In this document: positions 15,157 to 23,603 of the stretch, in pieces
How positions within the stretch are numbered: position 1 is the stretch's first letter
How the letters are laid out: every line of letters starts with the position of its first letter
NCBI GenBank assembly: GCA_049699975.1
Contig: JBNAWB010000024.1
Location: 1-28,265, forward strand
Origin: CAZAGD01 sp049699975
GTDB taxonomy: Bacteria; Desulfobacterota; SM23-61
Reading direction: 5' to 3'
Length of the DNA stretch: 28,265 nucleotides
The notes under the pieces: model-generated
Told to the model about the DNA's origin: nothing
Seen by the model: only the letters and a program-made list of their open reading frames with translations
The model's database searches: none
Translations under genes and position numbers: made by a program

Positions 15157-16719
15157 ATGTCAGAAACCCCGACCATGGAAAAATTGATAAAAGAACTAAA
15201 TGAACGGAAAGCAAAAATTGAATTAGCGGGCGGCCTGGACAAAATTGAGAAACAGCATCAATTGGGAAAACTCACGGCCCGCGAGCGAATTTTAAAATTG
15301 CTCGATGCTAATACTTTCGTAGAAACCGATATGTTTGTCCATCATCGGTGCGAATTCTTCGGCATGAATAAAGTGGAAGCTCCCAACGACGGAGTGATTA
15401 CCGGTTATGGCCAGATCCAAGGACGTTTGGTTTTTATCTTTTCCCAAGACTTTACCGTTTTGGGCGGTTCTTTAGGAGAGGCCCATGCTTCTAAGATCGT
15501 TAAGATTATGGACTTAGCGGCTAAAGTGGGTGCCCCCTTAATTGGCATAAATGATTCTGGGGGAGGGAGAATTCAAGAAGGAATTGACGCCCAGTATGGC
15601 TATAGCCGTATTTTTTATCGTAATTCCATTTATTCGGGCGTAATTCCGCAAATCTCCGCTATCTTAGGGCCTTGCGCCGGTGGAGCTGTTTATTCTCCGG
15701 CGATAACTGATTTTATTTTCATGACCGAGGGCATCAGCCGCATGTTCTTAACTGGTCCCAATGTCATAAAGGAAACGACAGGCGAAATAATTAGTGACGA
15801 GGAATTAGGGGGAGCACGGGTGCACAACTTTATCAGTGGGGTAGCCCACTTCTATTCCCTCTCCGAAGAAGAGTGTTTTCAGCAGATGCGCACCCTCTTG
15901 TCTTTTTTGCCCAGCAGTAACCGGGAAATGCCCCCGATTAATTACTCTGGTGATCCTCTTGATCGGCCCAATCCTAAACTTTTAGAAATTGTTCCGGTGG
16001 AAGGGAAAAAACCTTACAACGTGGTCAAAGTGATTGAGGAAATCGTTGATGACGGCCAGTTTTTTGAAGTGCAACAGCATTGGGCCAGAAATATTGTCAT
16101 CGGGTTTGCCCGTATTCATGGCCACCCCATCGGGATCATAGCGAATCAGCCTAATTTTCTGGCTGGGACTTTGGATATTAACGCCTCGGATAAGGCCGCC
16201 CGTTTTATTCGCTTCTGCGATTGCTTCAACATTCCGCTCCTGACATTAGTGGATACGCCAGCTTTTCTGCCGGGTAAGGCGCAAGAATTCGGGGGCATAA
16301 TTCGGCATGGAGCTAAGATCCTTTTCGCCTATAGCGAAGCAACTGTCCCTAAAGTTACTTTGGTTTTGCGCAAAGGCTATGGCGGGGGCTATGTGGCTAT
16401 GTGCCACCGCGAGTTGGGAGCAGATGCCGTCTTTGCTTGGCCCACTGCCGAGATAGCTATGATGGGGGCTGAAGGAGCTGCCAGCATTATCTTCCGCCGG
16501 GAAATTGAAAGTGCCCCTGATCCAGAAAAGAAAAGACAAGAGAAGATCGAAGAATATCGAAAACAGTTTTATAATCCCTATGTCTCGGGGCGAAGAGGTT
16601 ATATTGATTATATTATTAGCCCGGTGGAAACCCGGGCGATGTTATGTCGAGCCTTTGATATGCTTTGGAACAAACAGGAAGATCGCCCAAAGAAAAAACA
16701 CGGCTCTATTCCTTTATAA
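15157..16719 (+). CDS. Acyl-CoA carboxylase carboxyltransferase subunit (PccB/MmdA-like)
   Basis: The 520-residue protein has the two crotonase-like halves of a biotin-dependent carboxyltransferase. The first oxyanion segment is GPCAGGAVYSP (171-181) and the second is RKGYGGGYVAM (405-415). NDSGGGRIQ, DTPAFLPG and QEFGG are also typical. It would move CO2 between carboxybiotin and an acyl-CoA such as propionyl-CoA, or be the alpha subunit of a Na+-pumping decarboxylase such as methylmalonyl-CoA decarboxylase. No biotin carboxylase, biotin carrier or membrane beta subunit is in the window, so the direction cannot be settled. GGGGAGGAG lies just before the ATG at 15157, which is why the earlier in-frame ATG at 15139 is rejected. 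Confidence 0.93.
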   Translation: MSETPTMEKLIKELNERKAKIELAGGLDKIEKQHQLGKLTARERILKLLDANTFVETDMFVHHRCEFFGMNKVEAPNDGVITGYGQIQGRLVFIFSQDFTVLGGSLGEAHASKIVKIMDLAAKVGAPLIGINDSGGGRIQEGIDAQYGYSRIFYRNSIYSGVIPQISAILGPCAGGAVYSPAITDFIFMTEGISRMFLTGPNVIKETTGEIISDEELGGARVHNFISGVAHFYSLSEEECFQQMRTLLSFLPSSNREMPPINYSGDPLDRPNPKLLEIVPVEGKKPYNVVKVIEEIVDDGQFFEVQQHWARNIVIGFARIHGHPIGIIANQPNFLAGTLDINASDKAARFIRFCDCFNIPLLTLVDTPAFLPGKAQEFGGIIRHGAKILFAYSEATVPKVTLVLRKGYGGGYVAMCHRELGADAVFAWPTAEIAMMGAEGAASIIFRREIESAPDPEKKRQEKIEEYRKQFYNPYVSGRRGYIDYIISPVETRAMLCRAFDMLWNKQEDRPKKKHGSIPL

Positions 16720-16780
16720 AATCATCCTAACCCTGGGCGCCCGAGGGTGGGCCAAATTTTCCACTCCCTCCCGTTAGGCC

Positions 16781-17242
16781 TTAGGCATAGTAACGATAGA
16801 TTGCTTCGGCAACGCAGGCTGGTTTTTGCTTTCCTTCAACTTCAAAATTTAGATTGAAGGTCGCTTGCACACCACCTTTAATCTCTTCGATACTTGCTAA
16901 GGTGGCCCGCAGCCTAACGCGCGAGGGAATAGGCACTGGGGCAGTAAAGCGAAGCCTATTTAACCCGTAATTTACCCCCATCTTTTTTTCTTTTATCTCC
17001 ATGATATTGGCCAGCAAATAGGGGGCTAAGCTCAAAGTATAATAACCATGAGCAATCGGACCGCCAAAAGGCGATTCCCGTTTAGCGCGCTCCGGATCCA
17101 CATGAATCCATTGGTGATCGAGGGTGGCATCCGCGAACATGTTGATAGCTTCCTGCGTCACCTCATGCCAATCGCTTACGCCCACTTCTTGGCCTACTAA
17201 TTTTTTCAGTTCTTCTAAATTCTCAATTATTCTTTTAGCCAT
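16781..17242 (-). CDS. MaoC/NodN-like (R)-specific enoyl-CoA hydratase
   Basis: This 153-residue single hot-dog protein has the hydratase signature LDHQWIHVD with catalytic D42 and H47, followed by SPFGGPIAHGYYTLSL. It should hydrate a trans-2-enoyl-CoA or dehydrate the (R)-3-hydroxyacyl-CoA. The NodN-like form of the motif (DxQxxH) is common in anaerobic acyl-CoA pathways. GGAGGAAGAA precedes the ATG at 17242, so the upstream TTG at 17257 is unlikely. The gene stands alone, convergent with the carboxyltransferase, and could work with the SDR and thiolase genes. Confidence 0.92.
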   Translation of the reverse strand: MAKRIIENLEELKKLVGQEVGVSDWHEVTQEAINMFADATLDHQWIHVDPERAKRESPFGGPIAHGYYTLSLAPYLLANIMEIKEKKMGVNYGLNRLRFTAPVPIPSRVRLRATLASIEEIKGGVQATFNLNFEVEGKQKPACVAEAIYRYYA

Positions 17243-17301
17243 TTCTTCCTCCTGCAAATTGACATTTTTTTTAAAGAATGATAAGAATTAATTAAAATTG
17301 T

Positions 17302-17375
17302 GGGCGATTAGCTCAGGTGGATAGAGCGTTGGTCTCCGGAACCAAAGGCCGTGGGTTCGAATCCCGCATCGCCCA
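17302..17375 (+). tRNA. tRNA-Arg (anticodon CCG)
   Basis: A complete cloverleaf is visible: acceptor GGGCGAT/ATCGCCC, D-arm GCTC/GAGC, anticodon stem TTGGT/ACCAA with loop CTCCGGA (anticodon CCG), five-base variable loop, and T-arm GTGGG-TTCGAAT-CCCGC. The discriminator is A, and CCA is not encoded. It reads CGG codons. A weak hairpin with T5 (17412-17435) follows, overlapping the end of the opposite-strand gene. Confidence 0.96.
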
Positions 17376-17433
17376 CTTGCTGACTCAATCTAAAATTTTT
17401 TTTGCTCACCGTCAAGATAAAAAGCCTTGATTT

Positions 17434-18450
17434 TTAGAATCTTCCCGGTAAGCTAAAACCACAGACTTTACACTTATGCTGGCGAAGATGATTTTCTAAG
17501 ATAGTAAGATGCCATCTCCGAATAAGGAGGCTCTGGCACTTCGGGCAGTAAGTATTCTCTCCTTCATGCCCGGGAACATTGCCTAAATAAACAAATAACA
17601 ATCCTGCCTCTAAGCCAATCCTCCGCCCTTTTTCTAAGACTTCCAGGGGAGTGGGAGGTAAGTGGGCAAGTTGATAATGGGGAAAAAAACGAGTTAGATG
17701 CCAGGGAGTTTCTGGGCCCAGGGTATCTTTAATCCATAAGGCAATGCTTTTCAATTCCTTTTCGTCATCATTTATTCCTGAAATAACATTCGTAATAATT
17801 TCTACATGCATTCCCCATTTGACCTTGGCCTGTTCCGCTGAATTTAAAATGGGCGTAAAATCCTCAATATGAGCAATCTGAGCGTAAGTTTTCTTGCTAA
17901 ATCCTTTCAAATCCATGCGGAAGGAATCCAAAAAAGGACCTAAGCAATAGAGCCCTTCCTTTGTTATATAGCCATTCGTCACTATGTTGGTTAAAAGACC
18001 CTTGGCCTTGGCTATCTCTGCTCCTTCTCTAATATATTCCAGCCAGATAGCGGGCTCATTATACGTCCAAGATATTCCTAAACAACCTTGAGTTATAGCC
18101 ATTTCTATAAGTTCAGGCGGGGTAATTATTCTTTCTCTTTTAGCTTCTTTTTCAACTTGCGCATGAGCCAATTCCCAATTTTGACATCCGGGGCAGCGAA
18201 AATTGCATCCATAAGTCCCTAAAGAAAGCCAAAGGCTTCCCGGATAAAAATGAAACATTGGTTTCTTTTCTATGGGGGAGACGGCTAAAGAAGCTACCCG
18301 GCCATAAATAATAGAAAATATTTTGCCCTCTTTGTTGACTCGCGTATGGCAATATCCAAATTTACCCTCGGCAATTATACATCGCCGCGGACAAACCTGG
18401 CAGCGGGCCTGTTTGGAGGAAAGTACTTCATAAAGTTGCGCTTCTTTCAC
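17434..18450 (-). CDS. amrS: Radical SAM protein, AmrS-like (COG1180)
   Basis: The 338-residue protein matches the AmmeMemoRadiSam-system radical SAM enzyme. It has an N-terminal cysteine set (C17, C20, C24, C34), the radical SAM cluster C82-x3-C86-x2-C89 (CNFRCPGC), and a C-terminal zinc ribbon (CPKC and CKVC). It should bind a 4Fe-4S cluster and cleave S-adenosylmethionine. The usual AMMECR1 and Memo partners are absent from the window, and the target is unknown. The start is a GTG at 18450 with a poor ribosome site. It is the last gene of the minus-strand run starting at tatD, 35 bases after the URO-D-like gene, which suggests it acts with that enzyme. Confidence 0.88.
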   Translation of the reverse strand: MKEAQLYEVLSSKQARCQVCPRRCIIAEGKFGYCHTRVNKEGKIFSIIYGRVASLAVSPIEKKPMFHFYPGSLWLSLGTYGCNFRCPGCQNWELAHAQVEKEAKRERIITPPELIEMAITQGCLGISWTYNEPAIWLEYIREGAEIAKAKGLLTNIVTNGYITKEGLYCLGPFLDSFRMDLKGFSKKTYAQIAHIEDFTPILNSAEQAKVKWGMHVEIITNVISGINDDEKELKSIALWIKDTLGPETPWHLTRFFPHYQLAHLPPTPLEVLEKGRRIGLEAGLLFVYLGNVPGHEGENTYCPKCQSLLIRRWHLTILENHLRQHKCKVCGFSLPGRF

Positions 18451-18485
18451 TGGACCGAGGTGGTTGAGCTAAATTTGTTGATTTT

Positions 18486-19502
18486 TTAATAATACCCATA
18501 TTTGAGCAAAGCTTCATTCATGGCTAAAACATTCTCTGGCTGGCAATAAGCAGTCAAACCATTGGAGCTGGCTAATATATACCCTCCACCGGGCCCGATC
18601 TCTTGGATACGTTTCTTGACTTCAGCAAACGTCTCTTCTGGAGTACCTTGGGTCAAAGTATAATGCAAATCAATATTGCCCATGAGACATAAACGGTGGC
18701 CATATTTCTGCTTCAATTCATTTATATCCATGGCGTTAGGTTCAATATTAGCTAAACCATTCATGCCCAGTTTTAAAAGATCATCAAGGATCGGCAGGAG
18801 GTTTCCATCACTATGATAAATCCAGGGGAGCTTGATTTTTTCCGCAACTTTTTTCATGCGGGGTAAGAAGAGTTCCCGAATGACTCTGGGGGAAAAAAGT
18901 GGCCCCTGCTTCCAAGCCAGGTCTTCAGGCACGATCATAAAATCAAAACCTAATTCATTGATCTTAGAAACGGCTTTACAAGCCCAATCCACGAAGATAT
19001 CCAAGAGACGAAGGACCAAGCTGGGATTATCGTATAAGAGCAAGCTGAAATGTTCAATGCCCATGCTCAAGTAAGTGTTGCTGACTCCCATCCGAGTAGT
19101 CACTCCTAAAGCTACGCCTTTTTCGCGAAAGCGGGCGATGAATTTGCGGGCTGGTTCATAGAACTCTTCGTTTTCTGGATCAGGTAAAATTACTTTTTCT
19201 AAATCAGCCTCGGTTTTAATCAGACCATCTTCAATAATATCCATTCCTTCATAATTCCTCGTTTTCACAAAGCGCGGCGGAGCGATGCTAAAATTCAAAT
19301 TATCTAAAGCGATTACTTCCAACACCTCGGGGGGAATCCGCGATCCAGGCGTAGAAAAAATTTGGGTAACCGTAGCTTTTTCAAAATTATCTCGTTTAAG
19401 GAGCTTCTCGGCCAAGCGGTTATGGACACTACTTTCTACCCAAGGAACCCGATCTGGTATCTTTAAATTTAAAGCAGCCAGTACTCTCTCTCGCGAAGTC
19501 AA
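18486..19502 (-). CDS. Uroporphyrinogen decarboxylase-like (URO-D/MtaA superfamily) protein
   Basis: The 338-residue barrel protein begins RERVLAALNLKIPDRVPW, the usual start of the family, and has YHSDGNLLPILDDLL (H230, D232) and MGNID near the active site. Most such stand-alone genes in anaerobes are not HemE but relatives of corrinoid-protein methyltransferases (MtaA type). The Cys of the MtaA His-x-Cys zinc motif is D232 here, so neither zinc methyltransferase nor haem synthesis is assured. It uses a TTG start at 19502, supported by AAAGGAGGG 5 bases upstream. It lies between an SDR and the AmrS-like gene. No corrinoid protein gene is in the window. Confidence 0.82.
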   Translation of the reverse strand: MTSRERVLAALNLKIPDRVPWVESSVHNRLAEKLLKRDNFEKATVTQIFSTPGSRIPPEVLEVIALDNLNFSIAPPRFVKTRNYEGMDIIEDGLIKTEADLEKVILPDPENEEFYEPARKFIARFREKGVALGVTTRMGVSNTYLSMGIEHFSLLLYDNPSLVLRLLDIFVDWACKAVSKINELGFDFMIVPEDLAWKQGPLFSPRVIRELFLPRMKKVAEKIKLPWIYHSDGNLLPILDDLLKLGMNGLANIEPNAMDINELKQKYGHRLCLMGNIDLHYTLTQGTPEETFAEVKKRIQEIGPGGGYILASSNGLTAYCQPENVLAMNEALLKYGYY

Positions 19503-19527
19503 CTTGCCCTCCTTTTTTCTTTTTTAT

Positions 19528-20304
19528 CTAAACGGCTAAATAACCGCCATCCACGGGAATAATTGCGCCGGTGACGTATCGCGAAGCCTCAGAGGCTAAA
19601 TAAACGACGATTCCTTTGAGTTCATCGCCCTCGCCAAATCTGCCTAAGGGGATATGATTAAGAAGCTTCTGCCCATGGTGTTCAATTACCCACTGGCTCA
19701 TATCCGTAGGAAACCATCCGGGAGCTACCGCATTGACCCGGATGTTATATTTGGCCCATTTAACGGCTAAATCTTTGGTAAAAGTAACCAGCGCGCCCTT
19801 GCTGGCGCTATAAGCAATAGCATCGGCCACCTCTGCTTCCGTCCCTAAAATACCCATTACGGAAGCTATATTAATTATGCTTCCGCCCTTTTGGGCGATC
19901 ATTACGGGACCAACAGCTTTACAGAAAAGAAAAGTTCCCGTAACATTAGTCTCCATAACTTTCTGCCAACCTTCTAAGGGATAATCGATTACGGAGGCTC
20001 CCCAATTGGCCCCGGAATTATTTACTAAAATATCTATTCTGCCGAATTCTTGAAGAGTCTTCTCCACCACTTCCTGAATATCCTTGGCGGAGCGCACGTC
20101 ACATTTTAAAGCCAAGGCTCTTATTTTATTCTGCTCGGCCAGTTCTTGAGCGGCCTGGACGCACCTCTCCACTTTCCGTGAACAGATCACTAGATGAGCT
20201 CCTGCTTCGGCTAATCCTTCGGCCATTTTTAGGCCTATTCCTCTTCCTCCTCCCGAGACGATGGCTACCTTATCTTTAAGATTAAACATCTCTTGGACTT
20301 TCAT
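19528..20304 (-). CDS. Short-chain dehydrogenase/reductase
   Basis: The 258-residue SDR has the full classical set: GGGRGIG (18-24), NNSG (95-98), N120, S148, Y165 and K169. R43 after beta-2 suggests NADPH use. It resembles gluconate 5-dehydrogenase and 3-oxoacyl reductases; the substrate is open. AAGGAGAGG precedes the ATG at 20304. It lies 25 bases before the URO-D-like gene and 24 bases after the PflX-like gene, so it is clearly in the same transcript. Confidence 0.9.
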   Translation of the reverse strand: MKVQEMFNLKDKVAIVSGGGRGIGLKMAEGLAEAGAHLVICSRKVERCVQAAQELAEQNKIRALALKCDVRSAKDIQEVVEKTLQEFGRIDILVNNSGANWGASVIDYPLEGWQKVMETNVTGTFLFCKAVGPVMIAQKGGSIINIASVMGILGTEAEVADAIAYSASKGALVTFTKDLAVKWAKYNIRVNAVAPGWFPTDMSQWVIEHHGQKLLNHIPLGRFGEGDELKGIVVYLASEASRYVTGAIIPVDGGYLAV

Positions 20305-20328
20305 AGAAAACCTCTCCTTAATTTCCTT

Positions 20329-21276
20329 TTATATAAATCGCCAAATTCTTATTCCTCTTCTCTGATCCAGACGGTGAATTCCTTCTTCTTGAGCAATCGC
20401 TAAAGCTTCATCGTATTCTGCCTGAGTGAGGCGGCGGTTCAAGGGAGGATATTTTGCTGCTTCCCCACATGGCCTATATTGGGCCATAATATTGACGTAA
20501 GTATGGGGGGATATCTCCTGCGCTAGGAAGCGCATCGCTTCCCTTGTTCCAGCTAACCCTCCAGGCATAACTAAATGGCGAATCAACAACCCTCTCTCTG
20601 CTAACCCTTTTTCATTAATTATCAAATCCCCTACTTGCCGGTGCATCTCTTTAATGGCTGCTTTGGCTCTTTGCGGATAGTCCCGCGCCCGGCAGAATTT
20701 ATAAGCAACTTCTCCATCCATAAATTTTAGATCAGGCATATAAATGTCTACCAGACCATCTAATAACTTTAAAGTCTCCAAACTATCATAACCTCCCGTA
20801 TTATAGACCAAGGGAACCCGCAATCCACCCGCGATGGCTAAGACCAAGGCCGATAGGATTTGGGGAACTACATGGGTGGGGGTAACAAAATTAATATTAT
20901 GACAACCCATTTCTTGTAGGGTAAGCATGAATTTAGCTAATCGTTCAGCGCTTACTTCTTGTCCTTCGCCTAAATGACTGATCTCATAATTTTGGCAAAA
21001 AAGACAAAGGAGGTTACAGTTGGTAAAGAAAATGGTGCCTGATCCTCCCCTGCCCACTAAGGGATCTTCTTCTCCAAAATGCGGGCTGTAACTGGAGACC
21101 ACAGCCTGTGCCCCTGTCCGACAATATCCTTTTTCTCCGGCAAGTCGGTTTACCTGGCACTCCCGCGGGCAGAGCCGGCAGGATTTTAAGATCTCTCGGG
21201 CTTGGGCCACTCTCTCCTCGAGCGCTCCCTCGGCAGCTAATTTTAAATAAGCTGGCCAAACTTCTTTTTTACTCAT
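20329..21276 (-). CDS. Radical SAM protein, PflX-like (COG1313)
   Basis: The 315-residue protein has N-terminal cysteines C33, C36, C40 and C52 (CRLCPREC, GYC) and the radical SAM motif CNLLCLFC (C87, C91, C94). This is the PflX/AmrS-related layout. The PFL-activase-like fold would generate a 5'-deoxyadenosyl radical. No glycyl-radical enzyme is nearby, so an activase role has no support here. It is the second radical SAM gene of the same run and shares the N-terminal cysteine layout of the AmrS-like protein. A GAAGGG directly before the ATG at 21276 gives a closely spaced ribosome site. Confidence 0.87.
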   Translation of the reverse strand: MSKKEVWPAYLKLAAEGALEERVAQAREILKSCRLCPRECQVNRLAGEKGYCRTGAQAVVSSYSPHFGEEDPLVGRGGSGTIFFTNCNLLCLFCQNYEISHLGEGQEVSAERLAKFMLTLQEMGCHNINFVTPTHVVPQILSALVLAIAGGLRVPLVYNTGGYDSLETLKLLDGLVDIYMPDLKFMDGEVAYKFCRARDYPQRAKAAIKEMHRQVGDLIINEKGLAERGLLIRHLVMPGGLAGTREAMRFLAQEISPHTYVNIMAQYRPCGEAAKYPPLNRRLTQAEYDEALAIAQEEGIHRLDQRRGIRIWRFI

Positions 21277-21312
21277 CCCTTCTTTTCTCGGCCGGGGATC
21301 ATTTAGAACTTT

Positions 21313-22760
21313 TTATGTCCTTCCTGGTTCAATAATCTGGTAAATTTTCCCGTGCCGCTTGAGCGGCTTTACAATTCCCTTGTTGATCAATTCTTTGATT
21401 TCTAAATAAGCTGTATCGCGGTCAACGCCCAATTTTTGATAATCCGCACTACTGAAAATCAACCCGTGGGCGCGACCATAAGCCAAAATTCTTATCTGGC
21501 GCGAATTAAGGATGTGGGCTTTAAAGTTCTTAAGCCACAAGAGGGTGGACTCGTCCATTAAAGGAGCATTTTTTAAGACGACCTGAACACAATTCCCAGA
21601 AACTTTTATTTCCGGAGGATTTAGACCATTTTTTTGCATTTCCCCAAAAATGGTCCAGAAACCTTTCCCCACGGAATGCATGATACCCATATCCGTAAGC
21701 ACCCGCACCATTAAAGGGTTACGGGCGTAGTGAACTCCCTCTTTTTCTTGGAGATGGTCAACTTTTAAGAAACCGGGCAGGCCCCCTGGACTTACGACCT
21801 CTAAGCGATCATCGTACATATAAACCTCGATAGCCCTCCCTTCCAGGCTATAATCGCGGTGCGCTAAAGCATTAATAATTACTTCTTTCAGGGCCGCGAC
21901 TGGGTAAACAAATTTTTCTTTAAAGAAAAGATCTTGGCGAATAACTCGCTCTTGAATATGTTGCTCAATAAAATCGTTAAGCTCGGCAATTATCCTTAAA
22001 ATCGGGCCCTCCAGGCGAAGACGCTCTTTGATATTGTAATTTGGCCCATCTTCTTTTTTGTTTCCTTCAAGGCGGATGAACTCTAAGCCGGGACGAGCAT
22101 GCCATCTTAAGGGATCCTTAGCCCAGAGATAGAGGGCCGCCCGCGTTAATAAAGGAACTCCGTGAAGGTAGGCGATTAATCCATATGGGCGATAAAGAAT
22201 TTTTTCTGCTTCAGCTAAGGACAAAGATTTTCCCCCAAATTGGGCTAATAAACTCTCATCCAAGTCGGCCAAGGAACTTTTGGTTAAGACTTCCCGCTCA
22301 TGCCAAGTTTCCATCCGCGTTTCTCTTAAGATTTTTATCTTTGCTTGCGCAAGGGGAATATTGCGGCTACCAACGCGCAGAAAAGCTTTTCCGGTACGCA
22401 GAGAAATTATTTCGGGGCTCGGATCTACGCTTAGACAAATAAACTTCTTCCCTTCCCTTTCCTGAAAAGTTGCCTTTATGTTGAGGGGGGAGAAAAAAAT
22501 TTGTTAAGGTGGCTGAGGAAGATCGGCCAGGACCTCTGCGAAAATAATACCTCTTCGGGCTCCCCCATGGGAGAAAGGCCAAAAGTCACTTCTCCTCCGT
22601 CAGCGTTAGCCATTGCCCCCAAGGAACATGCTGTCTCTTCCAGAATTTCTTTAAGGCTTTTCTTCTTAAACCCACCTTTTCTCTTCGGGCGGAAAAAACT
22701 AATGGGCTGCCCAAATGGCCCAGGTTCAATCTCCTTGGATAAGCTTAGTCCTTCTTTCAT
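21313..22760 (-). pseudogene. AlbA_2 / HATPase_c_4 ATP-binding protein, disrupted by one frameshift
   Basis: The first frame (22760 to 22476) holds the start of an AlbA_2 (Schlafen-like) domain (LKEILEETACSLGAMANADGG). It runs into a TAA at 22476-22478. The rest of AlbA_2 (KAFLRVGSRNIPLA) continues in the -1 frame from about 22483. It is followed by an HATPase_c_4-type domain (KEVIINALAHRDYS, then DDRLEVVSPGGLP) and a C-terminal winged helix, to 21313. The shift lies at two homopolymers, T7 (22493-22499) and C6 (22485-22490) on the coding strand, and one added base would restore a single frame of about 480 codons. This may be an assembly error, a real mutation or a phase-variable tract. An internal ATG at 22314 would give only the last 333 residues. 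Intact relatives are thought to be ATP-dependent regulators. Confidence 0.8.
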
Positions 22761-22778
22761 TGAATAAACTATTTTTCC

Positions 22779-23519
22779 TCAAGAAAAAATGATCTGAAAA
22801 AATTCTTGGGCATTTAAAAAAGTTTGCTGGGCCACTTCCTCGGCCGGTAACCCCTTCAGCATGCTCACTTCTGCCAAGGTACGCTTTACATCTTCCGGCT
22901 CGCTCGCGACTCCTTGATAAGCCTCTGGTGCATCTGTCTCCAGAAGAATTCTTTCTAAGGGAGCGGCCCTTATAGCCTGGCGATGCCTTTCGCTATAAGC
23001 CAAGGCGGGAGTCGCCGATATATAATACCCCCCAGCAATGATCTTGCTTAAGATATCTAAAGGACCACTATACCAATGGAAAACAGCCTTCTCGATTTCC
23101 CATTCTTTAATTAATTCCCAAGTCCTATCCCAGGCCCGGCGCGCATGCAGAAGAACAGGTTTCTTATATTTGTGAGCTATAGAAAGTATTTCTTCCAGTA
23201 CTTTTACTTGATAATCTTGCGGAGTTTCCAAGGCAAAGTCAAGGCCAATTTCCCCCAAAGCAACACACCGCTCATTTTCTCCTTTGATCAAGTCTAAATT
23301 TTCTTCTATATGGCCTGCGGCTATTCGCCAGGGATGTAACCCCAAGGCCGGATAAACAAAATTTGGATCTTGAGCAGATAATTCCAAAATTTTTTTGTTA
23401 CTCAAAAAATCCATGCCCACGGCTATGATCCCTTTTACCCCTGCTTCTTTGGCCCTCTGCAGAGCTCCGGGTAAATCTTTTAATTCATCAAGATGGACAT
23501 GGGTATCGATTATCTGCAT
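22779..23519 (-). CDS. TatD-family metal-dependent hydrolase/nuclease
   Basis: The 246-residue TIM-barrel hydrolase has HVHLD (H7, H9), GLHPW, E90 in GEIGLD, H125, H148 (FHWYSG) and D196 (LLETDAPEAY). This is the complete TatD metal site. Family members are 3'-5' exonucleases or phosphohydrolases. It is the first gene after a strong terminator and so probably heads the transcript 23519-17434. The ribosome site is weak. Confidence 0.92.
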   Translation of the reverse strand: MQIIDTHVHLDELKDLPGALQRAKEAGVKGIIAVGMDFLSNKKILELSAQDPNFVYPALGLHPWRIAAGHIEENLDLIKGENERCVALGEIGLDFALETPQDYQVKVLEEILSIAHKYKKPVLLHARRAWDRTWELIKEWEIEKAVFHWYSGPLDILSKIIAGGYYISATPALAYSERHRQAIRAAPLERILLETDAPEAYQGVASEPEDVKRTLAEVSMLKGLPAEEVAQQTFLNAQEFFQIIFS

Positions 23520-23544
23520 AAGCTAAATAGGGCCACTTTATAAA

Positions 23545-23580
23545 AAACCCCCAATCTTCTTGGGGAAGTATTGGGGGTTT
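23545..23580 (-). terminator. Strong rho-independent terminator
   Basis: AAACCCCCAAT pairs with ATTGGGGGTTT, with an inner CTTC/GAAG extension and a short loop. On the minus strand it is followed by TTTTTT in all. It lies 24 bases after the stop of the UPF0173 gene and ends that transcript upstream of tatD. The plus side is also T-rich. Confidence 0.9.
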
Positions 23581-23603
23581 ATTTTTCCAAAATTAATTTT
23601 TTT

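Noticed and set aside
16720..16780. Bidirectional terminator between the carboxyltransferase and MaoC genes
   Set aside because: ACCCTGGGCGCCCGAGGGT is nearly palindromic, but it has a mismatch, too small a loop and no clear T-run.
17302..17375. tRNA gene as an integration site of a mobile island
   Set aside because: No integrase and no repeat of the tRNA 3' end were seen in the window.
22476..22510. Programmed -1 frameshift in the AlbA_2 gene
   Set aside because: The T7 and C6 runs do not give a proper X-XXY-YYZ slippery heptamer in the zero frame. I know of no frameshifting in this family. A one-base loss in a homopolymer explains it more simply.
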